DNA of 8,273 nt from an uncultured Pseudorhodobacter sp. (GCA_945957495.1 CAMFLG010000120.1:1-8273); one strand, 5' to 3'; shown: positions 1 through 6,575, counted from the first letter of the stretch. Notes: generated by a model from the sequence alone, not told the origin. Program-made: numbers and translations.

Positions 1-391
1 GTTCAATGCGCATTATTCGGGCACAAAACACGCGCTGGAGGGGTATTCGGAATCGCTTGACCACGAAGTGCGCGGCTTTGGCATCCGCGTGGCGCTGATC
101 GAACCGGGGGTGACACGATCTTCATTCGAAGCCAGCTCGATTGCCTCGGATCGCAGCAATTCGGCCTATGCTTCCCTAAGGGCCAAGTATGACCGGGCTT
201 TCAAGACTGCCATGAATGGCGCGGAAACGTCTGAAAGCGTGGCTGAAACGATCCTCCTGGCCGCGAAAGACACATCCCCCCGCCTGCGCTACCCCTCCGG
301 CAAGCAGGTCAAACAAGGGGCCTTTGCCCGGCGGTTCCTGCCGCGCGGATTGTTTGACCGGATCATTCACAAACAATTCGGCCTGAGCTGA
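1..391 (+). CDS. Short-chain dehydrogenase/reductase, C-terminal part (5' truncated by window edge)
   Basis: The reading frame is open from base 2 and ends at TGA 389-391, giving the last ~129 residues of the protein. The visible start has the SDR catalytic motif Y-S-G-T-K (bases 14-28; Tyr and Lys of YxxxK). It is followed by the family's usual helix (HALEGYSESLDHEV) and the strand IRVALIEPGVT, whose PG is the cofactor-binding turn after the active site. This is a classical NAD(P)-dependent oxidoreductase with a Rossmann fold, probably cytosolic. The substrate cannot be told from this part, because the nucleotide-binding TGxxxGIG motif lies outside the window. A GTG at 68 could be mistaken for a start but is an internal Val codon. 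The next gene starts 23 bases downstream on the same strand, which suggests co-transcription. Family assignment is firm; specific function is unknown. Confidence 0.9.
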   Translation, partial: FNAHYSGTKHALEGYSESLDHEVRGFGIRVALIEPGVTRSSFEASSIASDRSNSAYASLRAKYDRAFKTAMNGAETSESVAETILLAAKDTSPRLRYPSGKQVKQGAFARRFLPRGLFDRIIHKQFGLS

Positions 392-414
392 GCCCCCATT
401 TTGAGCGCGAGAAT

Positions 415-1413
415 ATGATGAAAGCCTTCCTGATCGAGAAATACAAAAAGGCCGCCGTGCAGGCCGAGGTCGCCGATCCCCAGCCCGCCGCAGATGCGGT
501 GCTGGTGCAAATCCATGCCGCCGGGGTCAACCTGCTGGATGCCAAGATCCGCGACGGTGAATTCAAGGCCTTTCTGCCTTACAAGATGCCGCTGATCCTT
601 GGCCATGACATGGCCGGGGTGGTGGTGCGCGTGGGCGCAAAGGTGCGTCGCTTCAAGGCGGGCGACGAGGTTTATGCCCGCGTCCCCGATTTCCACCTCG
701 GCACCTTTGCCGAGATGATTGCCGTGAAGGAAAGCGCGCTGGCGCTGAAGCCCAGGGGGCTGAGCATGGCAGAGGCGGCTTCGCTGCCCTTGGTTGCGCT
801 GACGGCGTGGCAGGCGCTGGTGCAGATCGCCGGGCTGCGTGCAGGGCAGAAGGTGTTCATCCAGGCTGGCTCGGGCGGGGTGGGAACCATCGCCATCCAA
901 CTGGCCAAGCACATCGGCGCCTATGTCGCCACGACGGCCAGCGGGGCCAATGCGCCATGGCTCAAGTCGCTGGGCGCCGATCTGGTGATCGACTACAAGA
1001 CCCAGGATTTTGGGACGGTTCTGCGCGATTATGACGTGGTCCTGCACAGCCAGGACGCAAAGGTGCTGGAAACCTCCCTGAACGTGCTGCGAAAGGGCGG
1101 GCGGCTGGTGTCGATAACCGGGCCTGCCACGCCCGCCGCGGCCAAGGATCTGGGCGCGCCGTGGTTCCTGCGACCGATCATTGCCCTGCTGGCCCGCGGC
1201 ACGCTGAAAAAGGCGCAGGCGCGCGGCGTGACCTTCGACTTTCTGTTCATGAAGGCAAATGGTGCGCAGTTGCAAGACATCACCGCCCTTGTGGAGGCGG
1301 GCCATATCCGCCCGATGGTCGAAAGGGTCTATCCCTTTGCCGAAACAAACGCCGCCATCGCCCAGGTCGAATCCGGCCGCGTCAAAGGCAAGGTCGTCAT
1401 CAGCCTGCGCTGA
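415..1413 (+). CDS. Zinc-independent MDR family NADP-dependent oxidoreductase (quinone reductase-like)
   Basis: This 332-residue protein has the usual length for the medium-chain dehydrogenase/reductase superfamily. An N-terminal GroES-like domain (about residues 1-125) has GHDMAG at 63-68 and GDEVYAR at 83-89. A Rossmann domain follows, with the AGSGGVGT nucleotide-binding loop at 151-158 and LGADLVIDY at about 187-194. The catalytic-zinc signature GHE and the four-cysteine structural-zinc lobe are absent, so it belongs to the zinc-free branch (quinone oxidoreductase/enoyl reductase-like). It probably uses NADPH to reduce quinones or activated alkenes; the true substrate is inferred only. 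Two ATGs stand in tandem at 415 and 418, either of which could start translation, and the upstream purine-rich GAGCGCGAGAA is only a modest ribosome site. It lies 23 bases after the SDR gene, so the two probably form one unit. No intrinsic terminator with a T-run follows. Confidence 0.9.
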   Translation: MMKAFLIEKYKKAAVQAEVADPQPAADAVLVQIHAAGVNLLDAKIRDGEFKAFLPYKMPLILGHDMAGVVVRVGAKVRRFKAGDEVYARVPDFHLGTFAEMIAVKESALALKPRGLSMAEAASLPLVALTAWQALVQIAGLRAGQKVFIQAGSGGVGTIAIQLAKHIGAYVATTASGANAPWLKSLGADLVIDYKTQDFGTVLRDYDVVLHSQDAKVLETSLNVLRKGGRLVSITGPATPAAAKDLGAPWFLRPIIALLARGTLKKAQARGVTFDFLFMKANGAQLQDITALVEAGHIRPMVERVYPFAETNAAIAQVESGRVKGKVVISLR

Positions 1414-1523
1414 CCCCCAACAGGCAGGCACCCCGGCTGCAAGCGCACCGTCCCGTTGCTTCATAGGGACGCGGCGCAGGGCAGATTTGCCCCCTGATCG
1501 TCAGTCTTCTGGTGGCGCATCAT

Positions 1524-1562
1524 CGGCTGACCGCGAAGTACCATCGCGGTCGCGGTCAGCCG
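1524..1562. repeat. Perfect 13-bp inverted repeat (stem-loop) between the MDR and YdeI-like genes
   Basis: The left arm CGGCTGACCGCGA (1524-1536) is exactly complementary to TCGCGGTCAGCCG (1550-1562), with a 13-base spacer. A second copy of TCGCGG lies in the spacer (1544-1549) and could pair with the left arm instead, so two hairpins are possible. No T-run follows, so a classical intrinsic terminator is unlikely. It may end or protect the upstream message, or be an operator or a dispersed repeat. The structure is certain from the sequence; the role is not. Confidence 0.6.
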
Positions 1563-1632
1563 TCGTGGGGCCCTCAACCACAATCTGGCAGACCTGACAA
1601 CTCTGTAACCTCGGCCCGATCACCGAAAGGCC

Positions 1633-1660
1633 TTGCGTCGGGACCGCCCCGGAATAGGCT
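1633..1660 (+). promoter_or_regulatory. Candidate sigma-70-type promoter of the YdeI-like gene
   Basis: TTGCGT (1633-1638) and TAGGCT (1655-1660) are 16 bases apart and lie 31 bases upstream of the ATG at 1692. The GST promoter candidate in this window has a very similar -10 (CAGGCT), which gives weak mutual support. The -10 is poor against the textbook consensus. Confidence 0.35.
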
Positions 1661-1691
1661 CTGCAGCACCAACTCCGCAGGGACGGCCGCC

Positions 1692-2312
1692 ATGATCACC
1701 GATATCGAGGATTTCTTCACCAAAGGCTGCGGGCGCTGCCCCCGCTTTGAAACGCCGGACTGTTCGGTGCAGCGTTGGCAGGGCGGGCTGAACGCCCTGC
1801 GCCAGATCTGCCGCGATCAGGGGCTGGTAGAGGTGGTGAAATGGGGCCACGCTTGCTATATGCATGCCGGGCGCAACATCGCGATCATCGGCGCGTTCCG
1901 GGGCGATTTCCGCCTGACGTTCTTCAACGCGGCCCTGCTGCGCGATCCCGTGGGTCTGATGGAGCGGCAGGGAGAGAACACGCAACATCCCGACATGATC
2001 CGCTTCACCGATTCCGCGCAGGTCGCGGCGCGCACCGCCACCATCGCGGCCTACCTGACAGAGGCGAAGGGCTATGCCGCCGCAGGCATCACCCCGCCAA
2101 AACAGCCGCGCGAGATCGAGTTGCCGGATGAGTTGATCGAGGCGCTGGATGCCGACCCGGAACTGGCCGAGGCGTTTCACGCCCTGACCCCGGGGCGGCA
2201 GAAAAGCTATGCCTTCAACCTGAACACCGCCAAAACCCCGGCCACCCGCATTGCCCGCATCACCAAATTCCGCCCGCATATTCTGGCGGGCAAAGGCGCG
2301 CTCGAACGCTAG
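1692..2312 (+). CDS. YdeI/OmpD-associated family protein (DUF1801-like plus OmdA-like)
   Basis: This 206-residue cytosolic protein has no signal peptide or membrane segment. Residues about 25-125 resemble the YdhG/DUF1801 fold (VEVVKWGHACYMHAGRNIAIIGAFRGDFRLTFF). Residues about 140-206 carry the YdeI/OmdA C-terminal pattern (LPDELIEALDADPELAEAFHALTPGRQKSY, then KTPATRIARITKF). Biochemical function is unknown; E. coli YdeI has been linked to antimicrobial and stress resistance, and extending that here is inference. Cys13, Cys16 and Cys24 form a CxxC-x7-C arrangement at the N-terminus that could bind metal or be redox-active. The frame is open further upstream (an ATG at 1512), but the 1692 ATG is chosen because homologues begin MITD-, AGGGAC lies just before it, and a promoter candidate lies between the two. 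It converges on the GST gene. Confidence 0.85.
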   Translation: MITDIEDFFTKGCGRCPRFETPDCSVQRWQGGLNALRQICRDQGLVEVVKWGHACYMHAGRNIAIIGAFRGDFRLTFFNAALLRDPVGLMERQGENTQHPDMIRFTDSAQVAARTATIAAYLTEAKGYAAAGITPPKQPREIELPDELIEALDADPELAEAFHALTPGRQKSYAFNLNTAKTPATRIARITKFRPHILAGKGALER

Positions 2313-2962
2313 CTCCCGTCCGAAAGGGCTGTGAACACCGCGAGTTGCGCCGCAAAGGCGCGCTGGTAGGCCGCGCGCGCCTCGCCCCGCGCGACATAGG
2401 CGGCAAGGGTCGGAAATTCCTCCAAAAGGCCAGACGACCTTGCCCGCAGCAGCACCGACACCATCATCAGATCCCCGGCGGTAAAATCGCCCTCCAGCCA
2501 CTCTGCCGCGCCCAAGCGCGCCGACAGCTGGCCAAAACGGGTGCGGATGCGGTCTTGCACCAAGGGCAGGCGTTCGGCGGCCCAGGGCTTGTCACCTTCC
2601 AGAACACGGGCGGTGAACAGATCAAGGATCGGCGGCTCGATGGTGTTCAGGGCGGCAAACACCCAGCCAACCGCCCGGGCGCGCGCCAGCGGATCGGTCG
2701 GCAACAGCCCCGCGTGCTGCCCGGCCAGATGCAGCAGGATCGCCCCGGATTCAAACAGCGCAAGCCCGCCCTCCTGATAGGTGGGGATCTGCCCGAACGG
2801 ATGCAGCGCCAGATGCGCGGGCTCCTTCATCTCGGCAAAGCTGACAAGGCGTACCTCATAGGGCAGGCCCAGCTCTTCCAGCGCCCAACGCACCCGCATA
2901 TCCCGCGCAAGCCCCCGCCCCCGGTCGGGCGATTGCGCAAAACCGGTCAGGATCGGGGTCAT
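2309..2962 (-). CDS. Glutathione S-transferase family protein
   Basis: This 217-residue protein is a typical length for a bacterial cytosolic GST. An N-terminal thioredoxin-like domain (about 1-85) has the cis-proline in FGQIP (Pro60) and the glutathione-binding Glu-Ser pair in LFESGAI (Glu71, Ser72). An all-helical C-terminal domain carries the N-capping-box-like motif GDFTAGDLMMV (Asp164). The family conjugates glutathione to electrophiles or reduces disulfides and peroxides; the substrate is unknown. Ser11 in the N-terminal AQSPDRGRG loop is a candidate catalytic residue, but this is uncertain. The frame extends 30 codons upstream, but the ATG at 2962 is preferred because AAAGGATG precedes it and the fold starts there with a beta strand (MTPILTGF). 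Its stop overlaps that of the convergent YdeI-like gene. Confidence 0.9.
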   Translation of the reverse strand: MTPILTGFAQSPDRGRGLARDMRVRWALEELGLPYEVRLVSFAEMKEPAHLALHPFGQIPTYQEGGLALFESGAILLHLAGQHAGLLPTDPLARARAVGWVFAALNTIEPPILDLFTARVLEGDKPWAAERLPLVQDRIRTRFGQLSARLGAAEWLEGDFTAGDLMMVSVLLRARSSGLLEEFPTLAAYVARGEARAAYQRAFAAQLAVFTALSDGS

Positions 2963-2986
2963 GGCACATCCTTTCGCGAGGCCCCC

Positions 2987-3016
2987 AGCCTGCGGGAGGC
3001 GATGGGGGGCTGTCAA
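2987..3016 (-). promoter_or_regulatory. Candidate promoter of the GST gene
   Basis: On the minus strand, a perfect -35 TTGACA (plus-strand 3011-3016) is followed after 18 bases by CAGGCT (2987-2992), 25 bases before the GST start. The -35 is strong and the -10 is degenerate, as is common in GC-rich alphaproteobacteria. It also argues for the start at 2962, since the longer frame would begin upstream of this promoter. Confidence 0.5.
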
Positions 3017-3388
3017 GGCGGGGGGAAGGAAGCGGCATGAGGGATACGTCACCCGGATGGGCAGTTAATTTCCGGCACACAGCACAATCGAAGTCGGCAT
3101 CCCGGAGCGATGGGTCGCAAGTTGGGCCGAAGGTAGCGCCTCGGCTGCGCGATCGAATTCACTCAGAGATTCGTCATCAGCTTCCAAGCAATCGCTTCAG
3201 AAGCGAAGTGAGAATGACAAAGCATCGCCAAGCGGAACTTTCATCTGCTAGCTCACCTCGCTTGAAGTTTTTTAGTGGCCTTCAAAGCTTCCATACTATG
3301 CAAAAGGGAACTATCGTGACCTGTAGCGCTTTGACCTTGCGGCAAACCTTCCACTTGGCGGCTGTATTCAGATACGAGACGATGCACA
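3017..3388. other. Non-coding stretch at the left edge of the AT-richer island
   Basis: About 370 bases without a convincing gene. GC content falls from about base 3060, marking the likely left edge of acquired DNA. A plus-strand frame is open from 3037 to 3408 (123 codons), but its composition is nondescript, it matches no family I know, and it runs into the next gene in another frame. Two structures are visible: a compact palindrome TCGCTTC-A-GAAGCGA (3192-3206), and an imperfect 12-base inverted repeat (3201-3212 with 3252-3263, 11 of 12 matching). Either could be an operator for the helix-turn-helix protein downstream, but that is inference. TTGACC at 3331-3336 and TATTCA at 3365-3370 are each promoter-like but 28 bases apart, so I do not call a promoter. 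Confidence 0.5.
3192..3263. repeat. Nested inverted repeats upstream of the helix-turn-helix gene (possible operator)
   Basis: TCGCTTC and GAAGCGA flank a single A (3192-3206). AAGCGAAGTGAG (3201-3212) recurs inverted with one mismatch as CTCACCTCGCTT (3252-3263). They lie 126-197 bases upstream of a predicted DNA-binding protein, so autoregulation is possible. Chance occurrence cannot be excluded. Confidence 0.3.
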
Positions 3389-4555
3389 ATGAACACAAAG
3401 TCTTTTGACCATTTCAGCTTCGAGCTACGGCAGTTCCGCATCAGTAGCGCCTTGAGTCGTGCTGCATTCGCTTCGATTCTTGGCATCAGCCCATCGACGC
3501 TGCGTGAATGGGAAGACGGCACTGCCAGACCAAGAACATACAAACTCTGGGAGGTTTATGATCGCCTAAAGATATTTGTCGACCAAGATAAGTCGCGGGG
3601 CTTAGAGGCTGACTATTTGCTTAGCATTTTTGATGAGCTAATCGAGAACTTGAAGCTGGCTAATATTGACGAGCGCGAGCAGAAATTTAGAGAAGTCGAC
3701 AAGAAACTCACTCGCACCATTTTGAAGGCCGCGCAGACTGATTTTGGCCTTTCTAAAGATCGACGTTTGATTGTTCCCATTCCATTTACCGAGGACTTGG
3801 AACTATTTCGAAGCAATAGAATCCTCGACATTGAGCAACTGCTGCAAGCGATTGTGGCGAATATCAATGACACGATTCCGCACATTCAAAAGGCCAATTT
3901 TAATGAAGTTCGCCTCCTTGAGGCATTTAGCATCTACCGTACTGAAGCAGAACGGGATTTCCCTAACCCCAGAATTCTCCACCGAAAAGGTGAAATTATC
4001 AGACGGCAAGTTCAAGATTCCGAGATTAGGCAAGCGGTATCATCGTGGGATGTCCACGCTCTAGACGGCTTCGTCTCGGACCATCAAGAGCTTATGAGGT
4101 TATACTTTGGCGAAGCTCTGTTGAGCGCGCAAGAAGTTGAGCAGGCATCAATTTCCGACATCGTAATAGATCAAGCTGGCACGCTTGCGTCCCAAGCTAT
4201 AGCTGCGACGGAGAGCATAGCTAGCGGGGTCGCAGAAAATGGCTTGAGGGTTGACCCAAGAATTCCAGCAATTCTTAAAGAAATTGATTATGAAATAGAT
4301 GACTATTTAAACGCACGCAGAAGCGCCAATACTCCCGCCGTACGAGTTCAAGCGGAGAATAGGATCAAGAACTCTGTCAAGCATATTGGCATATTCATTG
4401 GCAGATTTATTCTCAGATCAATTACAATTGGGTACAAAATTGCGACAAACGCTACAGCAATTCTTGCTGCCATCGAAACCTTCTCCCCAGGGTCATTCAG
4501 AGCTATCTATGAGACTATTAGAATTGCCTTTCCGGCGCTACCACCGTTGCCTTAG
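3389..4555 (+). CDS. XRE-like helix-turn-helix protein with a long uncharacterised C-terminal region
   Basis: This 388-residue protein has an XRE/Cro-type helix-turn-helix at about residues 22-47 (SRAAFASILGISPSTLREWE, followed by DGTARP); the recognition helix is about 34-42 and the conserved Trp-Glu pair is Trp41-Glu42. After it come helical, charged segments (about 55-115), a region with strand-like hydrophobic pieces (RRLIVPIPF, 125-133), and a mostly helical C-terminal half. Residues about 333-362 (IGIFIGRFILRSITIGYKIA...) are hydrophobic and could be an amphipathic or membrane helix. The protein ends in a Pro-rich tail. I do not recognise the part after the HTH. Single-domain XRE repressors are usually much shorter, so the C-terminal ~330 residues probably have a separate function (ligand sensing, effector or defence-like). 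Codon use is AT-rich (TTA, ATA, AGA) unlike both neighbours, indicating transfer. The ATG at 3389 has only a weak GAGACG upstream, and another ATG at 3382 opens an 8-codon out-of-frame peptide overlapping the start. Confidence 0.85.
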   Translation: MNTKSFDHFSFELRQFRISSALSRAAFASILGISPSTLREWEDGTARPRTYKLWEVYDRLKIFVDQDKSRGLEADYLLSIFDELIENLKLANIDEREQKFREVDKKLTRTILKAAQTDFGLSKDRRLIVPIPFTEDLELFRSNRILDIEQLLQAIVANINDTIPHIQKANFNEVRLLEAFSIYRTEAERDFPNPRILHRKGEIIRRQVQDSEIRQAVSSWDVHALDGFVSDHQELMRLYFGEALLSAQEVEQASISDIVIDQAGTLASQAIAATESIASGVAENGLRVDPRIPAILKEIDYEIDDYLNARRSANTPAVRVQAENRIKNSVKHIGIFIGRFILRSITIGYKIATNATAILAAIETFSPGSFRAIYETIRIAFPALPPLP

Positions 4556-4599
4556 CTTACTTATGGAGGGGAACGGTCGAGCAGCTTGAAAATTCCTAG

Positions 4600-4623
4600 G
4601 AACCGATGATCGCCCATCGGTTC
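4600..4623 (+). terminator. Hairpin after the helix-turn-helix gene (terminator-like, no T-run)
   Basis: GAACCGATG (4600-4608) pairs perfectly with CATCGGTTC (4615-4623) around a 6-base loop, 45 bases after the stop of the helix-turn-helix gene. It is followed by TCAGTTGG rather than a T-tract, so it may end transcription poorly, act with Rho, or belong to the rpsA leader. Confidence 0.4.
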
Positions 4624-4629
4624 TCAGTT

Positions 4630-4657
4630 GGCTTGGGCCCTCCCCCAAACCCAAGCC
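4630..4657 (+). other. Second hairpin upstream of rpsA
   Basis: GGCTTGGG (4630-4637) is complementary to CCCAAGCC (4650-4657) around a C-rich 12-base loop. It lies just before the candidate rpsA promoter. With the hairpin at 4600-4623 it forms a tandem pair that may insulate rpsA from the upstream gene. Confidence 0.4.
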
Positions 4658-4686
4658 TTGCAAATCCCCCCCGATCCGACTAAGGA
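4658..4686 (+). promoter_or_regulatory. Candidate rpsA promoter
   Basis: TTGCAA (4658-4663) is followed after 17 bases by TAAGGA (4681-4686). ACTAAG (4679-4684, 15-base spacing) is an alternative -10. This would give a leader of about 120 bases before the rpsA ATG, long enough for translational control. In E. coli S1 represses its own mRNA; whether that applies here is not shown by the sequence. Confidence 0.4.
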
Positions 4687-4813
4687 CGCGGGCGAAGCAA
4701 GGGTCGGGCATCTGCCACGGCCCTGATCTTCATTCGGGCAGTACCGATTTCAGGAAAGACCGGCGGAGCCAACCGCAAGGCCAGTGAAAAGATGTGAAAA
4801 GGACCAAACTTAC

Positions 4814-6493
4814 ATGAACTCCAAAGCTATGGACGAATTTGAAGCCCTCTTGAAAGAGAGCTTCGAGATTGACACCCCCGAAGAGGGAACGGTTGTCAAA
4901 GGCAAGGTTATCGCCATCGAGGCGGGCCAGGCCATCATCGACGTCGGCTACAAGATGGAAGGCCGCATCGACCTCAAAGAATTCGCGAACCCGGGCGAGG
5001 CTCCGAACATCAACGTCGGCGACACCGTTGAAGTGTATCTGGACCGCGTTGAAAACTCGCGTGGCGAAGCTCAGATCTCGCGCGAGAAAGCCCGCCGCGA
5101 AGAAGCCTGGGACCGTCTGGAAAAAGCCTACGCTTCCGAAACCCGCGTCGATGGCGCGATCTTCGGTCGTGTCAAAGGCGGCTTCACCGTCGATCTGGGC
5201 GGCGCTGTTGCCTTCCTGCCCGGCAGCCAGGTTGACGTGCGCCCCGTGCGCGACGCAGGCCCGCTGATGGGTATGAAGCAGCCCTTCCAGATCCTGAAAA
5301 TGGACCGTCGCCGTGGCAACATCGTTGTCTCGCGTCGTGCCATTCTGGAAGAATCGCGCGCCGAACAGCGTGCGGAAGTCATCGGGAATCTTACCGAAGG
5401 CCAAACGGTCGATGGCGTGGCCAAGAACATCACCGAATACGGTGCCTTCGTTGATCTGGGCGGCGTTGACGGCCTGTTGCACGTCACCGACATGGCATGG
5501 CGCCGTGTGAACCACCCGTCCGAGATTCTGGCGATCGGCGAAACCGTCAAGGTTCAGGTCATCAAGATCAACAAGGACACCCACCGCATCAGCCTTGGCA
5601 TGAAGCAACTGCAATCCGATCCGTGGGATGCTGTTGAAAAAATGTATGCCATCGGCACCGTGCACAAAGGCCGTGTCACCAACATCACCGATTACGGCGC
5701 CTTCGTGGAGCTGGAAGCCGGTGTTGAAGGCCTCGTCCACGTCTCGGAAATGTCCTGGACCAAGAAAAACGTTCACCCCGGCAAAATCGTTTCGACCAGC
5801 CAGGAAGTGGAAGTCATGGTTCTGGAAATCGACAGCACCAAGCGCCGCGTTTCCCTGGGCCTCAAGCAGACCCAGCGCAACCCGTGGGAAGTGTTTGCCG
5901 AAACCCACCCGGTCGGCTCGACCATCGAAGGCGAAGTCAAGAACATCACCGAATTCGGTCTGTTCGTCGGCCTCGACAACGACATCGACGGCATGGTTCA
6001 CCTGTCCGACCTCAGCTGGGATCAGCGCGGCGAAGACGCCATTCAGAACTACCGCAAGGGCGACACGGTTACGGCCGCTGTCACCGAAGTGGATGTCGAG
6101 AAAGAGCGTATCTCGCTGTCGGTCAAAGCCTTGGGCGAAGACACCTTCTCCGAGGCTGTTGATGGCGTGAAACGGGGCGGCATCATCACCGTCACCGTCA
6201 CCGCGATCGAAGAAGGCGGCGTCGAAGTGGAATACAACGGCGCCAAGTCGTTCATCCGCCGCTCTGACCTGTCGCGTGACCGCGCCGATCAACGCCCCGA
6301 GCGTTTCTCGGTCGGTGACAAGATCGACGTGCGCGTGACCAACATTGATCCCAAGACCCGCCGCATGGGCCTGTCGATCAAGGCACGCGAAATCGCCGAA
6401 GAGAAAGAAGCCGTCGAACAGTATGGCTCGTCCGATTCGGGCGCCTCGCTGGGCGACATCCTCGGCGCGGCCCTCAAGGGCGACCGCAGCTGA
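4814..6493 (+). CDS. rpsA: 30S ribosomal protein S1
   Basis: This 559-residue protein has six S1 (OB-fold RNA-binding) repeats, at about residues 25-92, 108-176, 194-262, 279-349, 366-435 and 452-521. Repeats 3-5 are the most alike, with parallel segments such as NITEYGAFVDLGGVDGLLHV, NITDYGAFVELEAGVEGLVHV and NITEFGLFVGLDNDIDGMVHL. S1 binds mRNA on the 30S subunit and helps initiation on structured or weak leaders. Length matches alphaproteobacterial S1. The frame can be extended to a GTG at 4784, but the ATG at 4814 (MNSKAMDEFEALL) is chosen because AAAAGGA lies 10 bases before it and homologues begin with this acidic helix; the ATG at 4829 is a less likely alternative. Codon choice is strongly biased to C-ending codons, as for a highly expressed gene. 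An intrinsic terminator follows. Confidence 0.97.
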   Translation: MNSKAMDEFEALLKESFEIDTPEEGTVVKGKVIAIEAGQAIIDVGYKMEGRIDLKEFANPGEAPNINVGDTVEVYLDRVENSRGEAQISREKARREEAWDRLEKAYASETRVDGAIFGRVKGGFTVDLGGAVAFLPGSQVDVRPVRDAGPLMGMKQPFQILKMDRRRGNIVVSRRAILEESRAEQRAEVIGNLTEGQTVDGVAKNITEYGAFVDLGGVDGLLHVTDMAWRRVNHPSEILAIGETVKVQVIKINKDTHRISLGMKQLQSDPWDAVEKMYAIGTVHKGRVTNITDYGAFVELEAGVEGLVHVSEMSWTKKNVHPGKIVSTSQEVEVMVLEIDSTKRRVSLGLKQTQRNPWEVFAETHPVGSTIEGEVKNITEFGLFVGLDNDIDGMVHLSDLSWDQRGEDAIQNYRKGDTVTAAVTEVDVEKERISLSVKALGEDTFSEAVDGVKRGGIITVTVTAIEEGGVEVEYNGAKSFIRRSDLSRDRADQRPERFSVGDKIDVRVTNIDPKTRRMGLSIKAREIAEEKEAVEQYGSSDSGASLGDILGAALKGDRS

Positions 6494-6519
6494 TCTTACA
6501 GTTAGCGGTCACAGGATTT

Positions 6520-6550
6520 GGGCCCCGCCGCAAGGTGGGGCCCTTTTCTT
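6520..6550 (+). terminator. Rho-independent terminator of rpsA
   Basis: GGGCCCCGCC (6520-6529) pairs with GGTGGGGCCC (6534-6543) over 10 bp with one G-U pair, closed by a GCAA (GNRA) tetraloop, and is followed directly by TTTTCTTT. It lies 27 bases after the rpsA stop, so rpsA probably ends as its own transcript. Confidence 0.93.
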
Positions 6551-6575
6551 TGGGCGTCATTGACTGCATTTTCAT

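Noticed and set aside
367..1464. 365-codon open frame on the minus strand, opposite the MDR gene
   Set aside because: The plus-strand MDR protein has clear family motifs throughout. The antisense product is His/Gln/Gly-rich with no recognisable domain.
1449..1471. CGTCCC/GGGACG hairpin after the MDR gene as a terminator
   Set aside because: Only 6 bp with an 11-base loop and no T-run, which is too weak to call.
1620..2501. 293-codon minus-strand frame across the YdeI-like gene and the GST end
   Set aside because: It overlaps two well-supported genes and its Arg/Gly-rich product looks like a GC-rich shadow.
2345..3040. 231-codon plus-strand frame opposite the GST gene
   Set aside because: The GST frame has clear family motifs, a ribosome site and a promoter. 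This frame is its antisense shadow.
3331..3370. TTGACC ... TATTCA as promoter of the HTH gene
   Set aside because: Spacing between the two elements is 28 bases, far from the 16-18 expected.
3037..3408. 123-codon plus-strand frame before the HTH gene
   Set aside because: It has no recognisable domain or good ribosome site, it crosses the composition boundary, and it ends inside the next gene. I treat the region as non-coding.
3053..4750. Direct-repeat attachment sites around the AT-rich island
   Set aside because: The longest shared word I found by eye near the edges was 7 bases (GGGCAGT), which is expected by chance.
4730..6292. 520-codon open frame on the minus strand, opposite rpsA
   Set aside because: It is antisense to a certain, highly biased ribosomal protein gene. 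Its long span follows from rpsA's codon bias, and its repeated F/D/G-rich segments mirror the S1 repeats.
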